A stretch of DNA of 64,000 nt from Flectobacillus major DSM 103 (GCF_000427405.1 NZ_KE386491.1:4287812-4351811); one strand, 5' to 3'. Counted from the first letter of the stretch, positions 9,787 through 18,040 are shown. Notes: a model not told the origin generated them from the letters alone. Program-made: numbers and translations.

Positions 9787-9818
9787 CAAATATACAGATG
9801 TTAATTTTTTAATTGCAA
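9787..9818 (-). promoter_or_regulatory. Predicted promoter of the ilv leader and ilvDBN
   Basis: On the minus strand TTG (9818-9816), 21 bp, then TATATTTG (9794-9787) gives an exact match to the Bacteroidota housekeeping consensus TTG-N17-23-TAnnTTTG. Transcription would begin near 9780, 38 bp before the leader ORF. Confidence 0.65.
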
Positions 9819-9993
9819 GAAATTTCCAAATAAAATTTTAGTAATAAATACTTATGCCAATTATAATTTTGGGAAAATTAGGGTGTTTTTAGTGGAATAA
9901 TCCTGTTTTTTTACTTTTTTTAGTAGATAATTCTGTTTATAAATAAGGAATTAAAATATTATTTTTTATGAAAAAATACCATATTTATGTTTT

Positions 9994-10007
9994 AGCGAAA
10001 ATTCGCT
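9994..10007. promoter_or_regulatory. Palindrome AGCGAA-AA-TTCGCT, copy 2
   Basis: Same 6-bp arms as the site at 9752-9765, 242 bp away, with the centre AA instead of TT. It lies 25 bp past the stop of the serine hydrolase gene, about 180 bp upstream of the predicted ilv promoter on the minus strand. The pairing suggests a two-site operator, but no cognate regulator is identified. Confidence 0.45.
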
Positions 10008-10031
10008 ACTGTTTTTCGGTAAGAAATTACC

Positions 10032-11540
10032 TTACTTTTTATTGAAAATAATCTCACCTGCATTAGGAATGGATGCCTTTATCTGATAGATTTCACCTTT
10101 GAGGTTACTCTCAAATTCGAGTGGTACATTCTCCCACAATTCATTGCCCATAAAGTAATCGTAATGAAAATGCGTTAGCTCAAACGACCTATTATGATAG
10201 GTAGCCCGAAGCCCTCGGTCGGTTTTATAAATTTGTAATATTCCGTAAGCGGGGTGTTCAAAAATACCTGTATAAAAATCGATATGATGCGACATCGCTG
10301 CTCCTATTTTTCTATTGGCGGCCATAGCTTTGGTCTTTTTTTCTTCTTCAAATCGGGCATCTTCTCGGTCTTTCTTATAACGCTGATTCCAATCTATGCT
10401 ATTGAGTTCAAGGAGTTGGTCTGCAATATAATTAGTTACCGTATTCACAAAGAAATAGTCGGCATCGCTGGTATTCGTGGTAATAAAAATCCCAAGCCCA
10501 TTGTTAGGAAATACGGTCATCTGCGAGCGGTAGCCCTCAATCGACCCATTGTGCTGCGAACGCTGAGCTCCACGGTAAACATTGAGGTTCCAGCCCATGC
10601 CATAAGTAGCAAAACCCAGTTCGGGATATTTGGCTTCGGCAGGCCATACTACTTGAATAGGCGTGTGGTTTTCTTTGAGGTTCTTTTCCGAAATAATAGG
10701 TTGGTCATTAAACTTACCTTTTTGTAACTGTAATAACAGCCAATTAGTCATATCAATTGTATTGGATTTTATAGCTCCTGCTGGGCCAATGGCATCGACA
10801 TTACTGGCAAAGCCTACCTCTACCCAATTGCCCTTATCTTCTTTGTAAGACAGAGCGTAGTCGGTGCTTTTAAATAGTTCGGGATAAGTCAAAACAGTAC
10901 TGTTCATATTGAGCGGAGTTAAAATACGCTCTTTTACAAAGGCTTCCCAGCTTTTTCCAGCAACCTTTTCTACCAAAATACCTGCTACCATATACATAAG
11001 ATTATTGTACTGATATTGGTCATAGGGCTGCTTGGACAGCTGTAAATACTTCAGTCGCTCATAAATTGCCTGACGGTTGAGATTACTAAAAAGCCAAACA
11101 AAATCGTGGCGAGGCAAACCTGTACGGTGCGACAGTAAATCGCGAACAGTGATAAGATGTTCGGCTTCGATATTACTTAGCTGAAAGTCGGGCAAATAGT
11201 TTTTTACGGGTTTGTTCCATTCTATTTTGCCTTCGTCGACCAAAATGGCTAGGGCTGCTGCTGTAAACGACTTGCTACACGAAGCAATCGGAAATAGTGT
11301 TTGGGCGGTAACAGCCTGTTTTGTTTGTTGGTTTTTAAGGCCAAAACCTCCATTAAAATAGCTTTTACCATCTTTGACAATACTTATGGCACAGCCAGGT
11401 ACTTTCCATTCGGTCATCATCTGATACACAAAATTCTGGATATTAGCTGTGGGATCTTCGGCCTGTTTGCCCTTTTTTTGGGCTAGAATAGGCATACTCA
11501 GTAATAATAATAGAGCGATATAAGGTTTAAAATGTTTCAT
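10032..11540 (-). CDS. Exported serine hydrolase (beta-lactamase class C / PBP4* family)
   Basis: A 502-residue secreted or periplasmic hydrolase. The chosen start at 11540 gives a standard signal peptide (MKHFKPYIALLLLLSMPILAQ, written across the cut site); an upstream ATG would add 18 residues and spoil it. Motifs of the penicillin-binding-like fold are present: nucleophile S87 and K90 in SCSKS, YNN as the Y-x-N element, and HNGSIEGYRS in place of the KTG box. A C-terminal extension of about 100 residues (after YIADQLLELNS) resembles the DUF3471-type domain often fused here. Substrate (D-amino peptide, ester or lactam) cannot be told from sequence. Monocistronic. Confidence 0.9.
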   Translation of the reverse strand: MKHFKPYIALLLLLSMPILAQKKGKQAEDPTANIQNFVYQMMTEWKVPGCAISIVKDGKSYFNGGFGLKNQQTKQAVTAQTLFPIASCSKSFTAAALAILVDEGKIEWNKPVKNYLPDFQLSNIEAEHLITVRDLLSHRTGLPRHDFVWLFSNLNRQAIYERLKYLQLSKQPYDQYQYNNLMYMVAGILVEKVAGKSWEAFVKERILTPLNMNSTVLTYPELFKSTDYALSYKEDKGNWVEVGFASNVDAIGPAGAIKSNTIDMTNWLLLQLQKGKFNDQPIISEKNLKENHTPIQVVWPAEAKYPELGFATYGMGWNLNVYRGAQRSQHNGSIEGYRSQMTVFPNNGLGIFITTNTSDADYFFVNTVTNYIADQLLELNSIDWNQRYKKDREDARFEEEKKTKAMAANRKIGAAMSHHIDFYTGIFEHPAYGILQIYKTDRGLRATYHNRSFELTHFHYDYFMGNELWENVPLEFESNLKGEIYQIKASIPNAGEIIFNKK

Positions 11541-12051
11541 GTGAATTGAATAAATGCGTGAAATAACCCAACCTGTTTGTAAGTAGATATGCAATATACG
11601 AAGGCATTGGTATTGATAGGTAAAAAGTGATTCTAAGATTTGGTGTTGGTGGTTGCTATATAATCTTCAACGACTTAGGGCTGTTTTGACGATACTTTGT
11701 TTTCGGTTCCGACATCTCTATTCATTGTATTTATATCTTCATTAAAATTACAACAACGAGTGTATTTGGGCTAAGAATTTTGGTAGTATGTCGTATTTTT
11801 AGTGAATTTGATAGTAAAAACCTCAAAAAGAGCTCTTTCTCTTTGTAGAAGAGTACATTAAAGTATAAAAATACCTGTATATTTATGACCTTAATATATT
11901 AAACTTTTCAAATATAATATTGTCTTTTTATTGGATATTTCAAAGGCTATTATTCAATAAATATAGCCTACCCAACAATCAGAACAGTTCATGGTATGGT
12001 CATAAAAGTGACCAAAGTATTATTTCACAATAACAAAAAAATAGCAAAATT
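11541..12051. other. Spacer between divergent serine hydrolase and GMC cassette 1
   Basis: Over 500 bp without a credible gene. It separates divergent units, so must hold promoters for both. The only recognisable element is the 27-nt box at 11901-11927 shared with cassette 2. An AGAACAG heptamer at 11981-11987 resembles half of the xylA/susC operator but is unpaired. Confidence 0.6.
11901..11927 (+). promoter_or_regulatory. Conserved 27-nt box upstream of GMC cassette 1
   Basis: Begins AAACTTTTCAAATA and ends TTGTCTTT; 24 of 27 positions equal the box at 14910-14936. It starts 151 bp before the subunit-3 gene. Weak similarity continues a further 15 bp. Likely a shared promoter or activator site. 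Confidence 0.5.
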
Positions 12052-12582
12052 ATGAATCGTAGAGATGCACTCCAACGTGTTGCCATTTTGATGGGTGGAG
12101 TTATTTCCGCTCCAGTAATGGCCGGTGTAATGGGCGAAAAAATCAATACTGGTGCTAGTGTAAAAGTTACTGTACAACAAGAGGCATTCTTGGCAGAAGT
12201 AGCAGACATCATTATTCCGACTACTGATACCCCCGGAGCAAAGGCGGCTGGTGTCGAAAAATTTGTGGTGCGAGTAATGAGCGATTGTTATAAGAAAGAA
12301 GACCAAGATAAATTTTATGCAGGATTGGCCAAGCTCGACAGCGATAGCAATGCCAAATTTGGGAAAAGCTTTGTTAGCTTGGATACCAAACAAAAAAACG
12401 AAATGGTAAAGCTAGCTACTACCGAAAACAAAGAGTTTTTCTTGAGAATGAAAGAACTTACGGTAACTGGCTATTTTACTTCCGAAATAGGAGCAACCAA
12501 AGCCTTGGCTTATTTGCCTGTTCCTGGCAAATTTGAGGGTTGTGTGCCATTGAAGCCTGGACAAAAAGCTTGGGCCTTATAA
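12052..12582 (+). CDS. Gluconate 2-dehydrogenase subunit 3-like protein, copy 1
   Basis: A 176-residue protein with a twin-arginine signal (MNRRDALQRVAILMGG, then a small-residue cut region near 25). The rest matches the subunit-3 family of membrane-bound sugar and polyol dehydrogenases: EVADIIIPTTDTPGAKAAGVEKFV, split by a Pro-Gly turn, and a C-terminal GYFTSEIGATKALAYLPVPG. In that family the small Tat-targeted subunit accompanies a flavoprotein lacking its own signal. The GMC gene follows after 60 bp and indeed has none. Paralogue of the 15081-15686 gene. Confidence 0.88.
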   Translation: MNRRDALQRVAILMGGVISAPVMAGVMGEKINTGASVKVTVQQEAFLAEVADIIIPTTDTPGAKAAGVEKFVVRVMSDCYKKEDQDKFYAGLAKLDSDSNAKFGKSFVSLDTKQKNEMVKLATTENKEFFLRMKELTVTGYFTSEIGATKALAYLPVPGKFEGCVPLKPGQKAWAL

Positions 12583-12642
12583 AACCCCTGCCTGTTAGGT
12601 TATAGTTATGTTTTATTCCCACTTACTATTCAACTGAAAAAA

Positions 12643-14358
12643 ATGTCATATCTTAATATAGATGCCATCAAAGGTAATACCTACGATGCAATCGTTGTTG
12701 GCTCCGGAATTACAGGAGGATGGGCTGCCAAAGAACTTACCGAGAAAGGTTTGAGGGTTTTGATGCTTGAAAAAGGCAAAAACCTTGAGCACGTTACAGG
12801 CTATGAAAATGCCATGAAAGACCCTTGGGAGTCTAAATACAATGGCCGCCTTACGATTGAACAAAAAGAAACTCACCCTAAATTAGCTCGTGATTATCCG
12901 TACAACGAAATGACCGAAAAATATTGGTTCAATGATTCAGATTCGATGTACAAAGAGGAAAAACGTTTTGACTGGTATCGACCTAATATCGTAGGAGGGA
13001 AGTCTATTATGTGGGGTCGTCAATCATATCGCTGGAGTGATTTGGATTTTGAGGCCAACCTCAAAGATGGTCATGGTTCAGATTGGCCGATTCGCTACAA
13101 AGATATTGCTCCTTGGTATTCGTATGTAGAAAAATTTGTAGGGATTTCGGGCGAAAAACTAGGTTTACCTCAGTTGCCCGATAGCGATTTTTTGCCTCCA
13201 ATGGATATGTATTGTGTTGAAAAAGAGGTAAGAAAACGTTTGGAAAAAAACTTTCCGGGGCGTACAATGACCATTGGACGTGTTGCCAATTTATCAAAAG
13301 CAGCACAAGCACAGCTTGGCGTTGGGCGTACGGGCTGCCAATATCGCAACAAATGCTCGCTGGGCTGCCCTTACGGAGCTTATTTTAGTACACAGTCGTC
13401 TACATTACCTGCCTGTATGAAAACTGGTAGACTAACCCTTCGTCCAGACTCAATTGTAAGCGAGGTACTGTATGATGAAAATAAAAAGAAAGCAACAGGT
13501 GTAAGAGTTGTAGATGCCGTAACCATGCAAACTACCGAATATTATGCCAAGGTAGTATTTTTGTGTGCTTCAACAATTGCTTCAACGGCTTTATTGCTAA
13601 ACTCAACCTCCAACCGTTTCCCGAATGGTTTTGGTAATGATTCAGAACAATTAGGCCATAATCTCATGGATCATCACTTCCGTATTGGTGCGTCGGGTGT
13701 ATGGGAAGGCGACGAAGACAAATACTATTTTGGCCGTCGTGCCAATGGTATTTATATACCTCGTTACCGAAACTTTGGCAACGATAAACGTGATTATTTG
13801 CGTGGATTTGGCTACCAAGGTGGCGGAGGCCGAGGCGGATGGCAACGCAATGTAGCAGAGTTGAGTTTTGGCGAAGAGTTCAAAGAAAAAGCAACAACTC
13901 CAGGGCCTTGGACAATCGGTTTCAGTGGTTTTGGCGAAACACTCCCTTATTACGAAAACAGAATGTTTTTGGACAAAACAGCCAAAGATAAATGGGGGCT
14001 TCCTATCGTGGTATTTGATGCTGAACTCAAAGAAAATGAGAAGAAAATGAGGGTAGATATGATGAACGATGCCAAAGAAATGTTGGAAGCTTCGGGCGTG
14101 AAAAACGTAACAACTTATGACAGAGGCTCATACTTGGGTATGGCTATTCATGAGCTTGGTACTGCCCGTATGGGACGCGACCCTAAAACATCTGTATTGA
14201 ATGCCTTCAATCAAGTACATGCTTGTAAAAACGTATTTGTAACAGATGGCTCATGTATGGCTTCGGCTTCGTGTGTAAATCCATCGTTGACTTACATGGC
14301 ACTCACAGCTCGTGCTGCCGACCATGCCGTAAAAGAATTGAAGAAGCAAAGCCTGTAA
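12643..14358 (+). CDS. GMC-family FAD dehydrogenase, copy 1
   Basis: A 571-residue glucose-methanol-choline oxidoreductase. The FAD-binding GSGITGG begins at G20; the catalytic pair is H503 (IHELGTARMG) and N546 (SCVNPSLTYMAL). Cysteines C232, C238 and C242 in CQYRNKCSLGCPYG resemble the cysteine cluster of the related sugar dehydrogenases that hold an iron-sulfur centre; cluster binding here is inference. No signal peptide, so export with the upstream Tat-signal partner is likely. Substrate is probably a sugar, polyol or sugar acid. No cytochrome subunit is encoded beside it. Confidence 0.9.
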   Translation: MSYLNIDAIKGNTYDAIVVGSGITGGWAAKELTEKGLRVLMLEKGKNLEHVTGYENAMKDPWESKYNGRLTIEQKETHPKLARDYPYNEMTEKYWFNDSDSMYKEEKRFDWYRPNIVGGKSIMWGRQSYRWSDLDFEANLKDGHGSDWPIRYKDIAPWYSYVEKFVGISGEKLGLPQLPDSDFLPPMDMYCVEKEVRKRLEKNFPGRTMTIGRVANLSKAAQAQLGVGRTGCQYRNKCSLGCPYGAYFSTQSSTLPACMKTGRLTLRPDSIVSEVLYDENKKKATGVRVVDAVTMQTTEYYAKVVFLCASTIASTALLLNSTSNRFPNGFGNDSEQLGHNLMDHHFRIGASGVWEGDEDKYYFGRRANGIYIPRYRNFGNDKRDYLRGFGYQGGGGRGGWQRNVAELSFGEEFKEKATTPGPWTIGFSGFGETLPYYENRMFLDKTAKDKWGLPIVVFDAELKENEKKMRVDMMNDAKEMLEASGVKNVTTYDRGSYLGMAIHELGTARMGRDPKTSVLNAFNQVHACKNVFVTDGSCMASASCVNPSLTYMALTARAADHAVKELKKQSL

Positions 14359-14439
14359 TAAAGCACTACAATAGGCTATAGAATACCCCAAAATGGTAAT
14401 TCGTTTTGCCTACTCAAGTGCTACTTATTTAGCCATAAG

Positions 14440-14730
14440 CATGAGTCCTTCCAAATTTAGTGAATGCCGATGAGTGATTATTGTTGAATATGGTTTTCAC
14501 CAGTAGGGATATAATGCTTTGTGGCTAAAGATATGTCATTCTGACATTTGATATGAAAAAGGCGTTCGAAATTAGTTTTTCGAACGCCTTTTTCATGAAT
14601 AGCCCCTAAATTTTTATCATTCGAGCAAATGATAAGCCCCATCAAAGTTTACTTGACAACCCTATGAAGCCCAACAAACACCAATAGGAGGTCTCTTTCT
14701 AATATTACCTAAAATTCAGGATGACACATG
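14440..14730 (+). repeat. MITE-like intergenic repeat, copy 1
   Basis: A 291-bp non-coding element bounded by CATG at both ends. It aligns along its whole length with the reverse complement of 38122-38393. The left end reads CATGAGTCCTTCC and the right end GGATGACACATG, an imperfect terminal inverted repeat that is perfect over 11 bp in copy 2. The centre holds TGTCA-TTC-TGACA and a 19-bp perfect hairpin (14553-14571 with 14578-14596, loop TTAGTT). No reading frame is conserved. It lies between the two GMC cassettes and might also act as a terminator for cassette 1. No target-site duplication is evident. Confidence 0.85.
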
Positions 14731-14909
14731 TTTTCTTTTTGTAGAATAAAACAATTAAGCAATACAAATGATTTTTCCAAATAAACAATTGCAGAAAACA
14801 AAATGTACAGAAGAATAAATAGATTGTTCAAAATTAAAAGAAGGATTTACATGGCAAGTCCTTGCAAAATATTGATGATAATTGGTTAACTTTATCATCC
14901 AGAAAAATA

Positions 14910-14936
14910 AAACTTTTCAAATAAAGTTTTGTCTTT
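14910..14936 (+). promoter_or_regulatory. Conserved 27-nt box upstream of GMC cassette 2
   Basis: Twenty-four of 27 positions match 11901-11927. It starts 171 bp before the subunit-3 gene and about 30 bp upstream of the promoter elements at 14967-14996, a fitting place for an activator site. Confidence 0.5.
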
Positions 14937-14966
14937 GACGTTGAATACAAAATAATATATCTTTAT

Positions 14967-14996
14967 TTTGTCGAAATGATACAATACATATCTTTG
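14967..14996 (+). promoter_or_regulatory. Predicted promoter of GMC cassette 2
   Basis: TTTG (14967-14970), 18 bp, TATCTTTG (14989-14996): exact match to the Bacteroidota consensus. Transcription would start near 15003, about 78 bp before the ATG. Confidence 0.6.
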
Positions 14997-15080
14997 TACA
15001 AAATAGGGTATATTTCTCCTTTAGGGTTTATTGAGAAAACAAAAACTAATTTATTAATACTATAACAATCCCGATCTAAA

Positions 15081-15686
15081 ATGAACAGAAGAGACGCACT
15101 CTCAAAAGTTGCCTTATTGATAGGAGGGACGCTAACAGCACCGACCCTTTTGGCAATGAGCAGAGTAGGTGAAGCTAAAAACACTTCTCTAGCAGTTGAA
15201 TCGTTTAGCCTAAACGAGGCTCAGCGTAAAATTGTAGCTGAAGTAGCGGAACATATTATCCCAAAAACTACGACCCCTGGTGCCAAAGATGCTGGTGTTC
15301 CTGCGTTTATTGAAATGATGTTGAATGATTGCTATCACCAACCTGAACACAATAGTTTTTTGGTAGGAGTTGCAGATTTGGAGAAAAAGAATTTCTTATC
15401 TCAAAGCAAAAACGAGCAAGTTGCTACGTTGAAGCAGGTAGAAATTGATACCAAAGAGTTAATGAAATCGTATAATGTGAAACAAGTAAAAGTTGGAGAT
15501 AACGTTGATAAAGAAAGTATGGATGCCAAACAAGGCGTTCCTTTCTGGCGTTTAATGAAAGAGCTTACCTTGTTGGGGTACTATACTTCTGAAGAAGGAA
15601 TAAAAGCTTCATTCATTTATGAACCAATTCCTGGCAAATTTGAGCCAATCAAAATTAAGCCAGGTCAAAAATCATACGTTCACTAA
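15081..15686 (+). CDS. Gluconate 2-dehydrogenase subunit 3-like protein, copy 2
   Basis: A 201-residue paralogue of the 12052-12582 product, 25 residues longer because of an insert around residues 130-150 (KQVKVGDNVDKESMD region). It has the same twin-arginine start (MNRRDALSKVALLIGG), the same EVAEHIIPKTTTPGAKDAGVP pattern across two segments and the same C-terminal GYYTSEEGIKASFIYEPIPG. It precedes its GMC partner by 104 bp. Expected to carry the flavoprotein through the Tat system, by analogy with the gluconate dehydrogenase family. Confidence 0.88.
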   Translation: MNRRDALSKVALLIGGTLTAPTLLAMSRVGEAKNTSLAVESFSLNEAQRKIVAEVAEHIIPKTTTPGAKDAGVPAFIEMMLNDCYHQPEHNSFLVGVADLEKKNFLSQSKNEQVATLKQVEIDTKELMKSYNVKQVKVGDNVDKESMDAKQGVPFWRLMKELTLLGYYTSEEGIKASFIYEPIPGKFEPIKIKPGQKSYVH

Positions 15687-15790
15687 TCCAATGGTTTGTG
15701 GTATGATAAGCTTAAAAATTTATCTGAATTGATGATAATTTAAGCCTCTTTCCTGAATCAAATCATGAAATTTAACTCAAAGAAATAACA

Positions 15791-17506
15791 ATGAATCTTA
15801 ATATAGATGCAATAAAAAGCCAGACCTTCGATGCTATCGTAGTTGGTTCTGGTATTTCGGGTGGATGGGCTGCAAAAGAACTAACCGAGAAAGGCTTGAA
15901 AGTAGCAGTTTTGGAGCGTGGCCGTGAAATCAAACACGTAGAAGGATACGAAACCGCAATGAAAGAACCTTGGGAGTTTGCTCACCGTGGTCGCCCAACC
16001 AATATGGCTGCTGAAGAGTATTGGGCTGGTATGCGTACTGGTTATACTGCCAACGAAGAGCACCGCTATTTGTTTGAAAATGACAAACAAAACCCTTATA
16101 TCGAGAAAAAAGGAGGCTTTGATTGGCTTCGTGCTTATCATACAGGAGGAAAATCTTTGTTGTGGGGTCGTCAATCATACCGCTGGAATAAAGAGGATTT
16201 TGAAGCTAACTTAAAGGAAGGCGTTGGTGTTGACTGGCCAATTCGTTATGAAGATTTGGCTCCTTGGTACACTTATGTAGAGAAATTTGCGGGTATTTCG
16301 GGTCAAAGAGAAGGCCTAGATGTATTGCCAGACAGTCATTTCTTGCCAGCTATGGCTATGACTGCCCCTGAAGTACATTTCAAAAACGAAGTAAATAAAA
16401 AACTAGGTCGTCCTGTTACAGTAGGTCGTGTGGCTCACTTAACTAAACCAGGCCCTCAGCATACTGCGGTAGGTCGTGGTTCGTGTCAATACCGTAACAA
16501 ATGTATGCGTGGATGTCCTTACGGTGGGTATTTCAGTTCTTTGTCGGCTACACTACCAGCAGCAGCTCGTACAAAGCGTTTGACAATGATTCACAATGCT
16601 ATTGTTTCTGAAATTATATTCGACGACAAAACACAAAAAGCAAAAGGAGTAAGAGTAATAGACCAAAATACATTGGCTGTTACTGAATACTATGCTAAAA
16701 TTATCTTTGTGAATGCTGGTGCTATTGGTTCAACATCCATTTTGATGAACTCAAAGTCTAGCCGTTTTCCTACAGGTTTGGGTAATGATAGCGACCAATT
16801 AGGCCGTAACATCATGGATCACCATTTGGGTGTAGGTGCTAGTGCAACCGTAGAAGGCTTCAACGATGATTATTTCTTCGGTAGCCGTCCAAATGGTTTG
16901 TATATTCCTCGTTTCCGTAACTGGGGCAAAGACAAGCGTGATTATTTGCGTGGATTTGGGTATCAAGGTGGTGCTAGCCGTGCAGGTTGGGGGCGTGGTG
17001 TTGGTATGGATGGATTCGGAGCTACCTTCAAAGAAGATTTGACACATCCTGGTACATGGAGTGTAGGTTTTGGTGGTTTTGGCGAAATTCTTCCAAATCC
17101 TGAAAACCGCTTCGTTTTGGGTGAACAAAAAGATAAATGGGGTTTACCAATTTTGGAATTCTCGGCAGAATTTAGCCAAAATGAATTGAAAATGCGTGAA
17201 GATATGATGCACGATGCTGCTGAAATGTTGGAAGCTGCAGGTTTCAAAAATATCAGCCAATACAATAGCAACTCAACTCATATTGGCTTAGGTATCCACG
17301 AAATGGGTACTGCTCGTATGGGACGTGACCCTAAAACCTCGGTATTGAATAAACACAATCAGGTTCATGGTGTTAAAAACGTATTTGTTACCGATGGTGC
17401 AGCTATGGCTTCGGCTTCTTGCGTAAACCCTTCGTTGACTTATATGGCTTTGACAGCTCGTGCTGCTGATTTTGCTGTAAATGAGTTGAAGAAAAAGAAC
17501 TTGTAA
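15791..17506 (+). CDS. GMC-family FAD dehydrogenase, copy 2
   Basis: Same length (571 residues) as the copy 1 flavoprotein and similar throughout, with FAD motif GSGISGG, cysteines C232, C238 and C242 at identical positions in CQYRNKCMRGCPYG, and catalytic H503 and N546. The region around residues 60-120, between the FAD motif and FDW, is the main zone of divergence and may set substrate choice. It has no signal peptide. A clear terminator follows. The equal cysteine and catalytic positions argue that both copies are active enzymes rather than one being a relic. Confidence 0.9.
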   Translation: MNLNIDAIKSQTFDAIVVGSGISGGWAAKELTEKGLKVAVLERGREIKHVEGYETAMKEPWEFAHRGRPTNMAAEEYWAGMRTGYTANEEHRYLFENDKQNPYIEKKGGFDWLRAYHTGGKSLLWGRQSYRWNKEDFEANLKEGVGVDWPIRYEDLAPWYTYVEKFAGISGQREGLDVLPDSHFLPAMAMTAPEVHFKNEVNKKLGRPVTVGRVAHLTKPGPQHTAVGRGSCQYRNKCMRGCPYGGYFSSLSATLPAAARTKRLTMIHNAIVSEIIFDDKTQKAKGVRVIDQNTLAVTEYYAKIIFVNAGAIGSTSILMNSKSSRFPTGLGNDSDQLGRNIMDHHLGVGASATVEGFNDDYFFGSRPNGLYIPRFRNWGKDKRDYLRGFGYQGGASRAGWGRGVGMDGFGATFKEDLTHPGTWSVGFGGFGEILPNPENRFVLGEQKDKWGLPILEFSAEFSQNELKMREDMMHDAAEMLEAAGFKNISQYNSNSTHIGLGIHEMGTARMGRDPKTSVLNKHNQVHGVKNVFVTDGAAMASASCVNPSLTYMALTARAADFAVNELKKKNL

Positions 17507-17530
17507 TACCAGCAGTGTTATCAAACATAG

Positions 17531-17567
17531 AATCCCCTTTCTGTTGACGAAAGGGGATTTTGTTTTT
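17531..17567 (+). terminator. Terminator of GMC cassette 2
   Basis: AATCCCCTTT (17531-17540) pairs perfectly with AAAGGGGATT (17550-17559) around a 9-nt loop, followed by TTGTTTTT. It separates the cassette from the cupin gene. Confidence 0.88.
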
Positions 17568-17637
17568 AGGGTTACTTCTAGCAAAATAACAAGTGTTTTT
17601 GGAATATCAATCGTAACATTTTTAACTAAATACCAAT

Positions 17638-17994
17638 ATGAATTATCATCATCAAACTGCACCTTTTGTTGTACCCACTACCGACGGAAAGCTCATAGAA
17701 GAACATTTTGGTCGTGTAGCTACTGGCCACGAGGGGATTAGTATTGCTCACATGATAGCTCCGGCTAATTGGAGTGAGCCTCACCAAAATCCAGATTTTG
17801 ATGAGTGGACGTTGGTAAGTCGAGGACGAAAGCTTATTGAAGTAGACGGACAAGTAATAGAAGTATCGGCAGGACAAAGTATTTTGGTAAAAAAAGGGAG
17901 TCGTGTACGTTATAGTAATCCTTTTGCCGAAGAGTGCGAATATTGGAGTGTTTGTTTACCTGCTTTTTCTGTAGATACTGTCAATAGGGAGTAA
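17638..17994 (+). CDS. Small cupin-domain protein
   Basis: A 118-residue single-domain cupin. The barrel strands run from about residue 35 (IAHMIAPANWSEPHQNPDFDEWTLVSRG, in two parts) with H-x-N-P-x-F-x-E as the first metal motif, to GQSILVKKGSRVRYSNP and a second region EECEYWSVCLPAF. No signal peptide, so cytoplasmic. It stands 131 bp after the cassette 2 flavoprotein, beyond a terminator, so probably has its own promoter. It may bind a sugar or sugar acid linked to the neighbouring dehydrogenases, but function is not known. Confidence 0.8.
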   Translation: MNYHHQTAPFVVPTTDGKLIEEHFGRVATGHEGISIAHMIAPANWSEPHQNPDFDEWTLVSRGRKLIEVDGQVIEVSAGQSILVKKGSRVRYSNPFAEECEYWSVCLPAFSVDTVNRE

Positions 17995-18029
17995 AAAAAA
18001 TGAGCAATCTATTGTAAATAGATTGCTCA
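17993..18029 (-). terminator. Terminator of the TIM-barrel isomerase-like gene
   Basis: A 13-bp perfect stem (18001-18013 with 18017-18029, loop GTA). On the minus strand the stem is followed by eight T (17993-18000), which overlap the cupin stop codon. It can also serve the convergent cupin gene. Confidence 0.85.
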
Positions 18030-18040
18030 AAATCAATTTG

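Noticed and set aside
11981-11987. AGAACAG half-site upstream of GMC cassette 1, as part of the xylose operator family
   Set aside because: A single 7-mer without the second half at the 10-bp period; expected by chance in 64 kb.
14531-14546. TGTCA-TTC-TGACA in the repeat as an independent operator
   Set aside because: It occurs only within the two copies of the MITE-like repeat, so it is explained as part of that element.
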